DNA of 51,536 nucleotides from Clostridium sp. CCUG 7971 (lineage in GTDB: Bacteria; Bacillota; Clostridia; Peptostreptococcales; Peptostreptococcaceae). Location of the stretch: the NCBI RefSeq assembly GCF_017590215.1, contig NZ_JAFFPK010000040.1, positions 1-51,536 on the forward strand. Direction: 5' to 3'. A program made the translations under genes and the position numbers. Below, piece by piece: positions 18,256 to 27,606 of the stretch. Numbering within the stretch: position 1 is the first letter of the stretch; each line of letters begins with the position of its first letter. The notes under the pieces are model-generated. The model was given only the letters and a program-made list of their open reading frames with translations. It had not been told where the DNA came from and searched no databases.

Positions 18256-20007
18256 TTAATCTTCAAATTCTTCCAAAAATATTTTAACGATGTTAGGGTC
18301 AAACTGGGTCCCCGAACATCTTTTAATTTCCTCACATGCTTTTTTATTTGATATCTTATCTTTATATGGCCTTGAACTGGTCATTGCATCGTATGAATCT
18401 AGTACACATACAAGTCTAGCTAAATATGGTATTTCTTCTCCTTTTAGTCCTAGAGGGTAACCATTACCATCCCATCTTTCATGATGAGATAATATACATT
18501 TTGCGATATGAGCTATTTCATAATTTGACTTCGCAATTCTATATCCTTTTTCCGCATGTGTTTTTATAGTCTTATATTCTAAGTCAGTTAGCTTACCAGG
18601 TTTTAATAAAATATCATTAGGTATTCCTATTTTTCCTATATCATGTAGGGTTGATGCTAAAACTAGTTCATTGGTACGCTCTTCACTTAAATTCATCTTA
18701 TTCGCTAATCTTTTAGCATATTGCACTACTCTATCTGTATGTTCTTGGGTATCCGTACACTTTTCTTTTAGTGTATCTTGTAAAGATAATAGTATATTAT
18801 TTTTGGACTTACTTTGACTAGGTAGCTTTTGCTTATAAACTTCATCTTCTGCTTCTTTTAAAATATCATCTATACTTTGATTTAAATTTCTCTTTGTAGA
18901 ACATCCTAAAGATATGCTAAGTGGTATATCTTTAGGCTCTTCCATTTTGCATGCATATTTTATTTTCTTACATAATATTTTTGCTTCTTCATATTCAGTA
19001 TTCGGTAATAAAATTACAAATTCGTCTCCACCCCAACGAACTATTAAATTCCCTTTTTTACAAACCTTTTTTAAAATATCAGTTATTTTAATTAAAAGTT
19101 CATCTCCTTTTAGATGGCCTAATGTATCATTTACAATCTTTAATCCATCAACATCTCCAACTATTAAACTGAGAGGAAAATAGCTCTCTTTATTCATATC
19201 CACTACTTTTTTATCGAAATAGGCTCTATTGTAAACTCCCGTAAGCTTGTCTGTATAACTAAGTTTTTTTAAATTTCTTTCTAGTAATATTCTTGATGTT
19301 ATATCTCTTGATACTCCTACAATCCCCCAAACTTTACCATCATTATCCAATATAGGGGTTTTGATACTCTCCATATATTTTATACTATTATTATCTTTTA
19401 TCTTAATACGATTTACTTCTTTCGTTTTGTTATCAATTACCTTGCTATCTGTTTCAACAATCTTTTTTATAAGCTTACTATCTTTTACTATCTCTATATC
19501 TTTTTTATTTATAACATCTTCTTTTTCTAGATTATAGTAATCTTTCGCAAATGCTATATTGCAATCTAAATAAGTCCCTTCTATATTTTTATAAAAAATT
19601 GAATCTGGTATAGTGTCCATTATAGTTTTTAATAATTTTTTTTGTCTTATTATTTCTTCTTCATTTTTCTTTCGTTCTGTCTGATCTTGATGTATAGCCA
19701 AAAAACCAATTATCTCTCCTTCATTTTTTATTGGAGCTATATAACATTCTAAAAATAAATTACCTTGATATCCTGTAAATAATTTGGCTTTGTCTAATTT
19801 TAAAACCTCATCATAATTACCTGTATATTCTATTGCTAATTCTTTTTCGTATAAATCAAATAAAGTTTTTCCTAAAACTTCTTCTTTAGATTTATTTAGG
19901 GAATCACAAAAAAACTTATTTGCAAAAGCAAATTTTCTATCTATACTCATCATCCATATTGAATATGGAACGGTATCTAATAGTAACTCTAATAAATTAT
20001 TAAACAT
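18256..20007 (-). CDS. PAS-PAS-GGDEF-HD-GYP protein (c-di-GMP turnover)
   Basis: This 583-residue soluble protein has two PAS sensor domains (about 1-110 and 120-240). A diguanylate cyclase domain follows with GGDEF at 326-330, then an HD-GYP phosphodiesterase with His-Asp at 455-456 and GNGYP at 514-518. The RxxD inhibitory site expected at 317-320 reads KKGN, so product inhibition of the cyclase is probably lost. Both catalytic motifs look intact, so the protein could make and degrade c-di-GMP depending on PAS input. It has no membrane segment and is monocistronic. Confidence 0.92.
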   Translation of the reverse strand: MFNNLLELLLDTVPYSIWMMSIDRKFAFANKFFCDSLNKSKEEVLGKTLFDLYEKELAIEYTGNYDEVLKLDKAKLFTGYQGNLFLECYIAPIKNEGEIIGFLAIHQDQTERKKNEEEIIRQKKLLKTIMDTIPDSIFYKNIEGTYLDCNIAFAKDYYNLEKEDVINKKDIEIVKDSKLIKKIVETDSKVIDNKTKEVNRIKIKDNNSIKYMESIKTPILDNDGKVWGIVGVSRDITSRILLERNLKKLSYTDKLTGVYNRAYFDKKVVDMNKESYFPLSLIVGDVDGLKIVNDTLGHLKGDELLIKITDILKKVCKKGNLIVRWGGDEFVILLPNTEYEEAKILCKKIKYACKMEEPKDIPLSISLGCSTKRNLNQSIDDILKEAEDEVYKQKLPSQSKSKNNILLSLQDTLKEKCTDTQEHTDRVVQYAKRLANKMNLSEERTNELVLASTLHDIGKIGIPNDILLKPGKLTDLEYKTIKTHAEKGYRIAKSNYEIAHIAKCILSHHERWDGNGYPLGLKGEEIPYLARLVCVLDSYDAMTSSRPYKDKISNKKACEEIKRCSGTQFDPNIVKIFLEEFED

Positions 20008-20042
20008 CTATACTTCTCCCATATTATTAATTTACTCTCTAA

Positions 20043-20074
20043 AAAGTCCTAAGACATATAATCTTAGGACTTTA
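20043..20074 (-). terminator. Terminator of miaB
   Basis: AAAGTCCTAAGA and TCTTAGGACTTTT form a strong stem with a short AT loop and T-run, 27 bp after the miaB stop. Confidence 0.85.
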
Positions 20075-20101
20075 ATAATAAACCCTTATAATTTTTTATT
20101 T

Positions 20102-21535
20102 TTATGCTTCTAAAGTACCATTTAACGAGAATGTTTTTGGATCATTTATCTTTACCATAACTAATTTACCAACTAAGTCTTTACTTCCCCCTGTAAAGTG
20201 TACTAATTTATTTTGTCTAGTTCTTCCAGTTAATACATTTTCATCTGTTTTGCTTGGCCCCTCAACTAAAACCTCAACTGTTTTACCTTTATAGCTTTCA
20301 TTTATCTCAGCACATATTTCGTTAACTTTATTTAATACTCTATTAAATCTTTCATGCTTTATGCTATCTTCTATTTGGTTTTCCATTTCAGCTGCTGGTG
20401 TACCTTTTCTCTTTGAATATATAAATGTAAATGCAGAATCATATCTTACTTTTTCAACTACATCAATTGTATCTAATAAATCTTCTTCAGTTTCTCCTGG
20501 GAATCCTATCATTAAATCTGTAGAGAATGCTATTCCTGGAACTTCAGCCTTAGCCTTTTCTATTATTTCTAAATAATATTCTTTAGAATAGTGTCTATTC
20601 ATTTTCTTAAGTAAGCTTGTACTTCCACATTGAACTGGTAGATGTAGGAATTCACATACCTTATCACAATCTCTCATAGCATATATTACCTCATCTGATA
20701 TATCCTTTGGGTGAGAAGTCATAAATCTAACTCTTTCAATTCCTTCTATATCATTTACCATCCTTAAAAGCTTTGCAAATGTTACTTCTTCTTCTAATGT
20801 TTTTCCATATGAATCAACATTTTGACCAAGTAGCGTTATTTCTTTAGTTCCATTTGCAACTAATTCTTTTATTTCATTCATTATATCTTCTGGTGTTCTA
20901 CTTCTTTCTCTACCTCTTGTATAAGGAACTATACAATAAGTACAGAAGTTATTACAACCATACATTATATTTACAAATGCTTTAAGTTCAAATTTTCTAC
21001 TACTTCTAAGGCCTTCTACTACCTCTCCATCAACATCCCAAACATCAACTAGCATTTTACTTGCATCCATTGACTTAGTTAATAACTCAGGGAATTTATA
21101 TAAATTATGAGTACCAAATACTAGGTCTACATGATTATATTTTAATTTTAATTCTTTTACAACATGAGGTTGTTGCATCATGCATCCACAAACAGCTATT
21201 TTTAAATCTGGATTTTTTCTTTTTGCTAATCTTAAGTGTCCAAGATTTCCATATACTTTGAGTTCTGCATTTTCTCTTACTGCACAAGTATTGTATATTA
21301 TTAAATCACACTCATCCACCATCATTCCTCTATCATATCCCATTTCTTCTAGCATAGATGATAATTTTTCAGAATCATGTTCATTCATTTGACAGCCAAA
21401 AGTTTGTATGATATATTTAGGCTTAGTTTGATGTATTGCATAAAATCTACTATTATTTTCTGCTACGACCTCTATAAATCTATCTTGTTCTTGTATTTTT
21501 TCAATAGGAACTTGTACTTGTTTTCTTTTCCCCAT
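20102..21535 (-). CDS. miaB: tRNA-2-methylthio-N6-dimethylallyladenosine synthase
   Basis: This 477-residue radical-SAM methylthiotransferase has the N-terminal cluster-binding cysteines in [24 protein letters not shown] and VCGCMMQQP. The radical-SAM CxxxCxxC lies in [22 protein letters not shown], and a TRAM RNA-binding domain ends the chain. It adds a methylthio group to position 37 of tRNAs reading UNN codons. The tripartite motifs and RGRERSR favour MiaB over MtaB or RimO. AGGAGG precedes the ATG. Length is normal for the clostridial family. Confidence 0.95.
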   Translation of the reverse strand: MGKRKQVQVPIEKIQEQDRFIEVVAENNSRFYAIHQTKPKYIIQTFGCQMNEHDSEKLSSMLEEMGYDRGMMVDECDLIIYNTCAVRENAELKVYGNLGHLRLAKRKNPDLKIAVCGCMMQQPHVVKELKLKYNHVDLVFGTHNLYKFPELLTKSMDASKMLVDVWDVDGEVVEGLRSSRKFELKAFVNIMYGCNNFCTYCIVPYTRGRERSRTPEDIMNEIKELVANGTKEITLLGQNVDSYGKTLEEEVTFAKLLRMVNDIEGIERVRFMTSHPKDISDEVIYAMRDCDKVCEFLHLPVQCGSTSLLKKMNRHYSKEYYLEIIEKAKAEVPGIAFSTDLMIGFPGETEEDLLDTIDVVEKVRYDSAFTFIYSKRKGTPAAEMENQIEDSIKHERFNRVLNKVNEICAEINESYKGKTVEVLVEGPSKTDENVLTGRTRQNKLVHFTGGSKDLVGKLVMVKINDPKTFSLNGTLEA

Positions 21536-21815
21536 AGTATCTCCTCCTTAGTTATAAAACCTTATAACCACAAATATTAAAAATTATTTTTTAATTTTAG
21601 TATATTTACTTAAACTTAAGTTAAATATAGCTTTCTATTTTTATAAATTTTCCATTTAAATTAATATTTTTAGATTAATATTTAAAATTTCATTTGAAGT
21701 TTATTATATCAAATTTGAATAATTTTTAAAAGATGTTAGATTTAAGTTTTAAGTATCAATATTTATATATTGGAAATAATAAATTTATTATATCATTTTG
21801 AAAGAGGATAATAAA

Positions 21816-22475
21816 ATGGTTATAGTTTTAATAAGAAGTATTATACTATATATCGCAGTATTAATATCACTTAGAGTCATGGGAAAAGGTGAAATTGCTG
21901 AAATGAATGCCTTTGACTTAGTTATAACATTCTTACTAGCAGAGGTTGCATCTATTCCAATGGAAAATAATAATATTCCTATAATATATGGAATTGCATC
22001 TATAACTGGTCTTGTTTTTATGCAAACTTTTATATCTTATTTTGCTTTAAAGAGTAGAAGACTTAGTTCATTCTTATCTGGTAAACCTGCTATTTTAATT
22101 AATAAAGGTAAAATTGATTATAAAGTTCTAAAAAAAGAAAGAATAACTATTGATGAAATTTTTGAACAACTTAGAGTTCAAGGTTTTTTTAGTATTAAAG
22201 ATGTTCAATACGCTATTTTAGAAACTGATGGAAATTTAAGTGTAATTCCATCACCTAATCATGATAGTAATTCTTCTAAAGAGTTTAAACATTTACCAAT
22301 TTCTTTAATAATAGATGGACAAATAATTAATAATAGTCTTAAGAGTGTATACAAAGATAAAGAGTGGCTTTTTGATATTTTAAAATCTAATAATATCGAT
22401 AATTATAAAGATGTTTTAGTTTGTATATTAGATGAAAATGATAATATATTTATTCAAAGAAAAGATATCAACTAA
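21816..22475 (+). CDS. DUF421 (YetF-like) membrane protein
   Basis: A protein of 219 residues from ATG 21816, which has AGAGG at 8 nt; a TTG six codons earlier is too close to that site. Three N-terminal helices (to about 80) carry the family motif RVMGKGEIAEMNAFDLVITFLLAE. The cytoplasmic DUF421 domain follows, with SGKPAILINKGKIDYKVLKKERIT and the QLRVQGFFSIKDVQYAILETDG segment. Function of the family is not firmly known; members occur with sporulation and membrane-stress genes. It is followed 16 bp later by a DUF4363 gene, a frequent pairing in Clostridia. Confidence 0.88.
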   Translation: MVIVLIRSIILYIAVLISLRVMGKGEIAEMNAFDLVITFLLAEVASIPMENNNIPIIYGIASITGLVFMQTFISYFALKSRRLSSFLSGKPAILINKGKIDYKVLKKERITIDEIFEQLRVQGFFSIKDVQYAILETDGNLSVIPSPNHDSNSSKEFKHLPISLIIDGQIINNSLKSVYKDKEWLFDILKSNNIDNYKDVLVCILDENDNIFIQRKDIN

Positions 22476-22490
22476 GTTGAGGTGATTACA

Positions 22491-22871
22491 TTGAGGTCTT
22501 TTGTTTATGTATTAATATGGACTATTCTATTTATAACATTTGGATTTTACGTTACTAATGGAATTGGTGATTTCACAGATGATTATAAAAATAAAGTTAC
22601 TATAATAGAAAACTATATAGAAGAAGATAATTTGAATGATGCTAAGATTGCATTAAAAGAAGTCTCCAGTTCTTGGAATAAAGAAAAGTCTCCTTGGTAT
22701 AAACTATTAAACCATGAATCTTTTGACTTAATAAGTCTCCATTTTAACATACTAGATAAAAGTATAAATACTAACGACAAATCAAAAGCACTAGAAAATA
22801 TAGAAATAATAAAAGTTACATTAGGAAATATATTAGAAAGTGAAAAATGTGATTTAAACCATATTCTATAA
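22491..22871 (+). CDS. DUF4363-like membrane-anchored protein
   Basis: About 126 residues from a TTG start with GAGGTG 6 nt upstream; a GTG three codons earlier sits within that site. One N-terminal helix (about 5-23) anchors a helical extracytoplasmic domain with the family-like ALKEVSSSWNKEKSPWYKLLNHE core. DUF4363 proteins commonly follow DUF421 genes and probably act together with them. No catalytic residues are evident. Confidence 0.75.
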   Translation: MRSFVYVLIWTILFITFGFYVTNGIGDFTDDYKNKVTIIENYIEEDNLNDAKIALKEVSSSWNKEKSPWYKLLNHESFDLISLHFNILDKSINTNDKSKALENIEIIKVTLGNILESEKCDLNHIL

Positions 22872-22873
22872 GT

Positions 22874-22914
22874 ATAAAAAGTAGGCTTAATTTTAAAAGC
22901 CTACTTTTTATACT
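22874..22914. terminator. Bidirectional terminator between DUF4363 and argG
   Basis: AAAAAGTAGGCTT and AAGCCTACTTTTT form a 13 bp stem with symmetric A- and T-runs, between convergent genes. Confidence 0.9.
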
Positions 22915-22915
22915 T

Positions 22916-24163
22916 TTAAACAGTTTTTTCTACTGCGATTTCCTCGTATAAATCATTTTCGCAAAACTTATTATTTGCTTTTAGTGCTTTTATTTTAAGC
23001 GGTAATGTAAATAAATTTATAAATCCTTGTGCATCTTCATGATTATAAAGATTACTATCTCCAAATGATGAAACAGATTGTTCATAAAGTGCATTTTCTG
23101 TAAATATTCCAGCTGGTTTTAAATTTCCTTTATAAAGTTTAATTTTTACACTACCTGTTACATTATCTTGTGTTGTTTCTATAAATGAATCAATTGATTC
23201 TCTTATTTTTGTATACCATAAACCATTATATATAAGTTCTCCATATTTTAATGATATTTGATGTTTAAAATGCAGAGTTTCTTTATCTAAAGTGGCACTT
23301 TCTAACATGTTATGCGCTTCATAAAGTATAGTCCCCCCTGGAGTCTCATATATCCCTCTTGATTTCATTCCTACTAGTCTATTTTCTACTATGTCAATTA
23401 CACCTATTCCGTGCTTTGCCCCTATATCATTTAATGTATTTACTAGGTCAACTGGAGAAAGCTCTACTTTATTTACTTTTTTAGGTATTCCCTTTTCAAA
23501 ATATATTTCAACATATTCACTTTCTTCAGATGCATTTTCTAATGAACAAGATTTTTTATATATATTATCTTTATGTTCATTTTCTAGATATTCTATATCT
23601 CCTCCTTCTGTTGATATATGCCAAATATTTTCATCTACAGAATAAATTTTTTCTTTAGTTGCTGTTATTGGTATATTATTTTTATTAGCATATTCTATCG
23701 CATCTTCTCTTGATTTTATATCCCAAATTCTCCAAGGAGCTATTATTTTTATACTTGGATCTAATGCCGAAATAGATGCCTCAAATCTCACTTGATCATT
23801 ACCTTTTCCTGTACATCCATGACATATATATTTTGCTCCTTCTATATGTGCTATTTCTACTAACTTTTTAGCTATAATAGGTCTTGCTAAAGATGTGCCT
23901 AATAAATATTTACCTTCATACTTTGCCTCAGCTTTTATGGCTTTAAAAATAGTTTCTTTTACAAATTCTTCGCTTAAATCATCTATATAAACTTTGCTAG
24001 CCCCACTTTTTACTGCTTTATCATGTACTTCATCCATATTTTCATTTTGACCTACATTTGCACAAACAGCAATTACCTCTATATCATAATTTTCTTTTAA
24101 CCATGGTATTATAATCGATGTATCAAGCCCTCCTGAATATGCCAATATAACTTTTTCTTTCAT
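22916..24163 (-). CDS. argG: Argininosuccinate synthase
   Basis: The 415-residue enzyme carries the PP-loop AYSGGLDTS at about 9-17, the [13 protein letters not shown] segment and [10 protein letters not shown]. It condenses citrulline and aspartate with ATP to argininosuccinate. No argH is adjacent in this window. Expression is controlled by an upstream T-box leader with two terminator modules, so it responds to an uncharged tRNA, presumably tRNA-Arg. Confidence 0.94.
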   Translation of the reverse strand: MKEKVILAYSGGLDTSIIIPWLKENYDIEVIAVCANVGQNENMDEVHDKAVKSGASKVYIDDLSEEFVKETIFKAIKAEAKYEGKYLLGTSLARPIIAKKLVEIAHIEGAKYICHGCTGKGNDQVRFEASISALDPSIKIIAPWRIWDIKSREDAIEYANKNNIPITATKEKIYSVDENIWHISTEGGDIEYLENEHKDNIYKKSCSLENASEESEYVEIYFEKGIPKKVNKVELSPVDLVNTLNDIGAKHGIGVIDIVENRLVGMKSRGIYETPGGTILYEAHNMLESATLDKETLHFKHQISLKYGELIYNGLWYTKIRESIDSFIETTQDNVTGSVKIKLYKGNLKPAGIFTENALYEQSVSSFGDSNLYNHEDAQGFINLFTLPLKIKALKANNKFCENDLYEEIAVEKTV

Positions 24164-24251
24164 AATCTTTACCTCCTACTATCTATAATTTTTATATTTA
24201 ACTTCATTAGTTTTTTAATTATTTTTCTATAGCTTGTGTAAAATAAAAAAA

Positions 24252-24303
24252 GCCCCTTAGTATGAAAATACTAAGAGGCGAAATTTACCGCGGTACCACT
24301 CTT
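24252..24303 (-). ncRNA. Second T-box antiterminator/terminator module of the argG leader
   Basis: The T-box core AGAGTGGTACCGCGG (minus, about 24288-24302) is followed by a terminator with stem CTTAGTATT / AATACTAAG and seven T. About 65 nt separate it from the first terminator, too little for a second Stem I. It shares the preceding TTTATCAAT and the core with module 1, so it is probably an internal duplication. Confidence 0.85.
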
Positions 24304-24367
24304 ATTGATAAATAATATTTATAATTAGAATCTTGTATAAAAAATACAAAATATATATAATAAAAAA

Positions 24368-24600
24368 CGCCTCTTGGTTAAAACCAAGAGACGAATTATT
24401 ATCCGCGTTACCACTCTAATTGATAAAATATATTTATCCACTCTTTCTCTTAAGGCGAGACATACCTACTATCTTACTATATGTTCAGATAGTATTCTCC
24501 AAAGCTCTATTCACTTAAGTTTCTTTACTAGGCTTCCACCGTCCCTAGCTCTCTATTAAATACATTTAAGCTACTCTCTTTTTCATAGAATTTTAAATAT
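24368..24600 (-). ncRNA. T-box leader of argG: Stem I region and first decision module
   Basis: On the minus strand the leader has the AGAGTAGC (AGUA-like) motif at its 5' end, the distal GCTAGGGACGGTGGAAGCC element, a Stem II/III region, and the T-box core AGAGTGGTAACGCGG (24403-24417). A terminator with stem CTCTTGGTT / AACCAAGAG and a six-T run follows (24361-24393). Uncharged tRNA pairing to the core would favour antitermination. I could not place the specifier codon with certainty; AGA in ATAGAG is one candidate. Confidence 0.9.
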
Positions 24601-24628
24601 TAAATTAATAGTTTTAATCTTGTAAATA

Positions 24629-24657
24629 ATAATAGTTCAAATTATAGTCAATGTCAA
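24629..24657 (-). promoter_or_regulatory. Promoter of the argG T-box transcript
   Basis: TTGACA (24652-24657) and TATTAT (24629-24634) with 17 bp spacing on the minus strand, about 35 bp upstream of the leader's AGUA-like motif. Confidence 0.65.
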
Positions 24658-24681
24658 CCATATAAATTTATTTTTATAAAT

Positions 24682-25419
24682 TTAATATTTTACCTTATAA
24701 AGATATAATCCTTTTGCTGGTGCTGTATCAGATGCTTTAGTTCTATCTTTAGCGTCTAACATGTCTTTTATATCTTGTGGAGATTTTTTTCTTAAACCTA
24801 CTTCTAATAATGCTCCTGCTATTATTCTCACCATGTTGTATAAAAATCCATCACCTTCAACATAAATTTCTATAACATTATTATTTTCTTGTATTGATAT
24901 AGACTCTATAGTTCTTATGTTTGATTTTTTCTTAGATTTTGATGATGCAAAGCTAGTAAAATCATGTTCACCTATTAAAAATTGACTCGCTTCTTTCATT
25001 AAATCTAAATCTAATCTTTTAGATATATGAGTTGTATATTTTCTTAAAAAAGGATCATGCACTTTGTTATTATATATTTTATATAGATATACTTTTGATT
25101 TAGCATTATATCTACTATGGAACCTTTCTTCAACTTCTTCTAATTGAGTAACTACTATATCTTCTGGTAAATACTCATATAAATATGCTTCCATTTTTTT
25201 TATAGACATCTCAGAATTTGTTTTGAAATTTGCAACTTGTCCATAAGCATGTACTCCCATATCAGTTCTTCCTGAACCTATTATCTCAATATTTTCATCA
25301 GTCATTTTACTAAGTACTGACTCAATTTTTCCCTGTATAGTCATATCATTATCTTGTAATCTTTGGAAACCTTTATACCTTGATCCATCGTACTTTATTG
25401 TCATTTTTATATTCTTCAT
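24682..25419 (-). CDS. truA: tRNA pseudouridine(38-40) synthase
   Basis: A 245-residue enzyme with the catalytic aspartate Asp53 in SGRTDMGVHAYGQVANF, the N-terminal IKYDGSRYKGFQRL pattern, and the C-terminal GDGFLYNMVRIIAGALLEVG motif. It isomerises uridines 38-40 in the anticodon arm. It is the last gene of the cluster with the histidine kinase, 37 bp after it. Confidence 0.95.
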   Translation of the reverse strand: MKNIKMTIKYDGSRYKGFQRLQDNDMTIQGKIESVLSKMTDENIEIIGSGRTDMGVHAYGQVANFKTNSEMSIKKMEAYLYEYLPEDIVVTQLEEVEERFHSRYNAKSKVYLYKIYNNKVHDPFLRKYTTHISKRLDLDLMKEASQFLIGEHDFTSFASSKSKKKSNIRTIESISIQENNNVIEIYVEGDGFLYNMVRIIAGALLEVGLRKKSPQDIKDMLDAKDRTKASDTAPAKGLYLYKVKY

Positions 25420-25456
25420 ATTCTTCCTCTTTCTAGAAATAGTTGCTAATTATAAT

Positions 25457-26887
25457 TTAAATTGATTCAATCAACTTATTTTTTATTGTTACAGTTATCG
25501 TTGTTCCTATACCTTTTTTACTTTCTAATCTCATATTTCCACCATGAAGTTTAACTATTTCATTACTTATGGCTAGTCCTAATCCGCTACCGGCTTTATT
25601 ATAGTCTTCTTGGAAGAATTTGTCTAATACTTTATCTAAATTTTCTGTTTCTATTCCTGCTCCGTTATCTATTACTTTCATTGTAGTAAATTCTTCATCT
25701 TGTGATACTACTACTTTTATAAATCCACTATCTGAAGTAAATTTAATTGAGTTTTGCACTAAATTTATAAGAACTTGTCTTAATCTATTTTTATCGCCTT
25801 GCACATTTTCAATATTTTCAGTTTCAAATATTGCTTCTAGTTTTATATTTTTTTCATTTGATTTTACTCTAAGTTGATTAACTACTCCATTTGCAAGTGC
25901 ATTAATATCTACCATATCAATTTGTAGTTTTATTCTATCTGATGCGAGTCTTGAAAAATCAAGTAATTCTTCAACTAATTTTATAAGTCTTTCAGTTTCA
26001 TCTTGAATAATTCCTAGACCTAAGTCAAGTTCTTCTTTTCCGATTCCCTCATAACCTAGTGTTTCACTCCATCCTTTTATTGATGTAAGCGGTGTTCTAA
26101 GCTCATGAGATATAGATGATATAAACTCCTCTTTTAACTTTTCACTTTTATCGATTTCAGATGCCATATATTCAAAAGTTTCTGCTAAATCACCAATCTC
26201 ATCATCAGATATTTTTCTATTTTTAAGCTTTATCTTATAGTTACCATGTGCTAGTTCATTTGCAAATTGTTTTAGTTCTATTAGCGGTTGTATTAGTCCC
26301 TCCGCAAATCTAAGGCTTAAAGATATAGCAATAAGTAAAATGCATATTCCTGCTAGTATTAAACCTAATATTAACTTAAATATCACTTGGTCTATATGGT
26401 CTAAAGATACTGTATATCTTACAACACCTTCAATTATGTTATTAGTCTTAAGAGGAATAGATATACTCATTACATGCTCATTAGTCTGTGTAATTCTATG
26501 TGTATAAGGTATTGACTCTTTATCTTTTAATGCTCTATCTACATCCTCATAATTTGCTTTTTCATTAGTTTTAAATCCATATCTATCTAAAACTATATTC
26601 TTATTTTTATCTATAATTGTAACTGCATACCTAGAGTTATATTTTATACTTTCTTTTTCAATTATATTATTTACTTTTTTTTCAAAACTACTGGTTTCCA
26701 TACCTATATTACCATTATAATTTGAATTAGTACTATCAACTACATATTTTAAGTTTTGTCTTACATAATCATAGTAATAATTTTGAATATAGAATATGAA
26801 TAAACCTTCAAATAATGTAACTGTTATAATTATTATCGTAAAGTAGTTTTTAATTATCTTTTTTCTTAGACCCTCAAAATGTAGCAC
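25457..26887 (-). CDS. Sensor histidine kinase with HAMP domain
   Basis: This 476-residue kinase has a helix at 15-36, an extracytoplasmic dCache/PAS-like sensor to about 165, a second helix at 168-190, and HAMP (192-245). His261 lies in SISHELRTPLTS, and the ATPase motifs are NLVQNSIKFT, DNGAGI and GSGLGLAIS. It resembles the WalK/PhoR/ResE layout of clostridial envelope-sensing kinases. It lies 2 bp after its regulator gene, and the lipoprotein encoded upstream could act on its sensor domain (inference). Confidence 0.93.
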   Translation of the reverse strand: MLHFEGLRKKIIKNYFTIIIITVTLFEGLFIFYIQNYYYDYVRQNLKYVVDSTNSNYNGNIGMETSSFEKKVNNIIEKESIKYNSRYAVTIIDKNKNIVLDRYGFKTNEKANYEDVDRALKDKESIPYTHRITQTNEHVMSISIPLKTNNIIEGVVRYTVSLDHIDQVIFKLILGLILAGICILLIAISLSLRFAEGLIQPLIELKQFANELAHGNYKIKLKNRKISDDEIGDLAETFEYMASEIDKSEKLKEEFISSISHELRTPLTSIKGWSETLGYEGIGKEELDLGLGIIQDETERLIKLVEELLDFSRLASDRIKLQIDMVDINALANGVVNQLRVKSNEKNIKLEAIFETENIENVQGDKNRLRQVLINLVQNSIKFTSDSGFIKVVVSQDEEFTTMKVIDNGAGIETENLDKVLDKFFQEDYNKAGSGLGLAISNEIVKLHGGNMRLESKKGIGTTITVTIKNKLIESI

Positions 26888-26889
26888 TA

Positions 26890-27588
26890 TTACTCTTCCT
26901 TTCTAAAGCAATATCCATAACCCCAAATAGTTTGTATATATTTAGGTTTTGATGGGTCATCCTCTATCTTATTTCTTATTCTTCTTATATTTACGTCAAC
27001 TATCTTAAAGTCATAAAGATAATTAGTTCCCCATACTTCATCAAGTATTTGATCTCTACTTAGAGATTGCTTTGCATTAGTCATTAGGTATTTAACTATT
27101 GAAAATTCAGTAGGCGTAAGTTCAATTTCAGCTCCATCTTTAAATAATTTTCTTTTATCTAAATCAAGAGTAAATGGTGCTGATACTATCTCACTATTTT
27201 TAGGTATATTATCATCTTTTCTCACTCTTCTAATTAGTGCTGAAACTCTAACTAATAATTCTTTTATACTAAACGGCTTTACTATATAGTCATCTGCTCC
27301 TGATATAAATCCTTCTATCTTATCATCCTCTTGAGCTTTTGCTGTAAGCATTATTATACCTACTTGATCAAAATTTTGTCTTATATACTTACATACATCT
27401 ATACCACTCATATCAGGTAGCATTACATCAAGTAATGCTAATTGTATATCTTTTTCACTATTCATCTTTTCTATAGCTTCCCCACCTGTACCAGCTTCTA
27501 TTATTTCATAACCTTCTCTTTTTAGGTTTATACTCACGAAACTTCTAATTCCTATCTCATCTTCCATTATTAATATTTTTTCCTTCAT
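26890..27588 (-). CDS. OmpR-family response regulator
   Basis: I start at ATG 27588 (232 residues), because GGAGG lies 5 nt upstream and overlaps the in-frame TTG at 27600. The receiver has phosphoacceptor Asp54 (ALLDVMLPDM) and conserved Lys in VKPFS. The winged helix at about 130-230 contains LTPTEFSIVKYL and WGYGYCF. It is the partner of the following kinase. No target operator can be pointed out in this window. Confidence 0.94.
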   Translation of the reverse strand: MKEKILIMEDEIGIRSFVSINLKREGYEIIEAGTGGEAIEKMNSEKDIQLALLDVMLPDMSGIDVCKYIRQNFDQVGIIMLTAKAQEDDKIEGFISGADDYIVKPFSIKELLVRVSALIRRVRKDDNIPKNSEIVSAPFTLDLDKRKLFKDGAEIELTPTEFSIVKYLMTNAKQSLSRDQILDEVWGTNYLYDFKIVDVNIRRIRNKIEDDPSKPKYIQTIWGYGYCFRKEE

Positions 27589-27606
27589 AATATCCTCCAA
27601 ATAAAC

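Noticed and set aside
24374-24559. Plus-strand frame of 61 codons
   Set aside because: It is the complement of the argG T-box leader, whose conserved elements account for the sequence.
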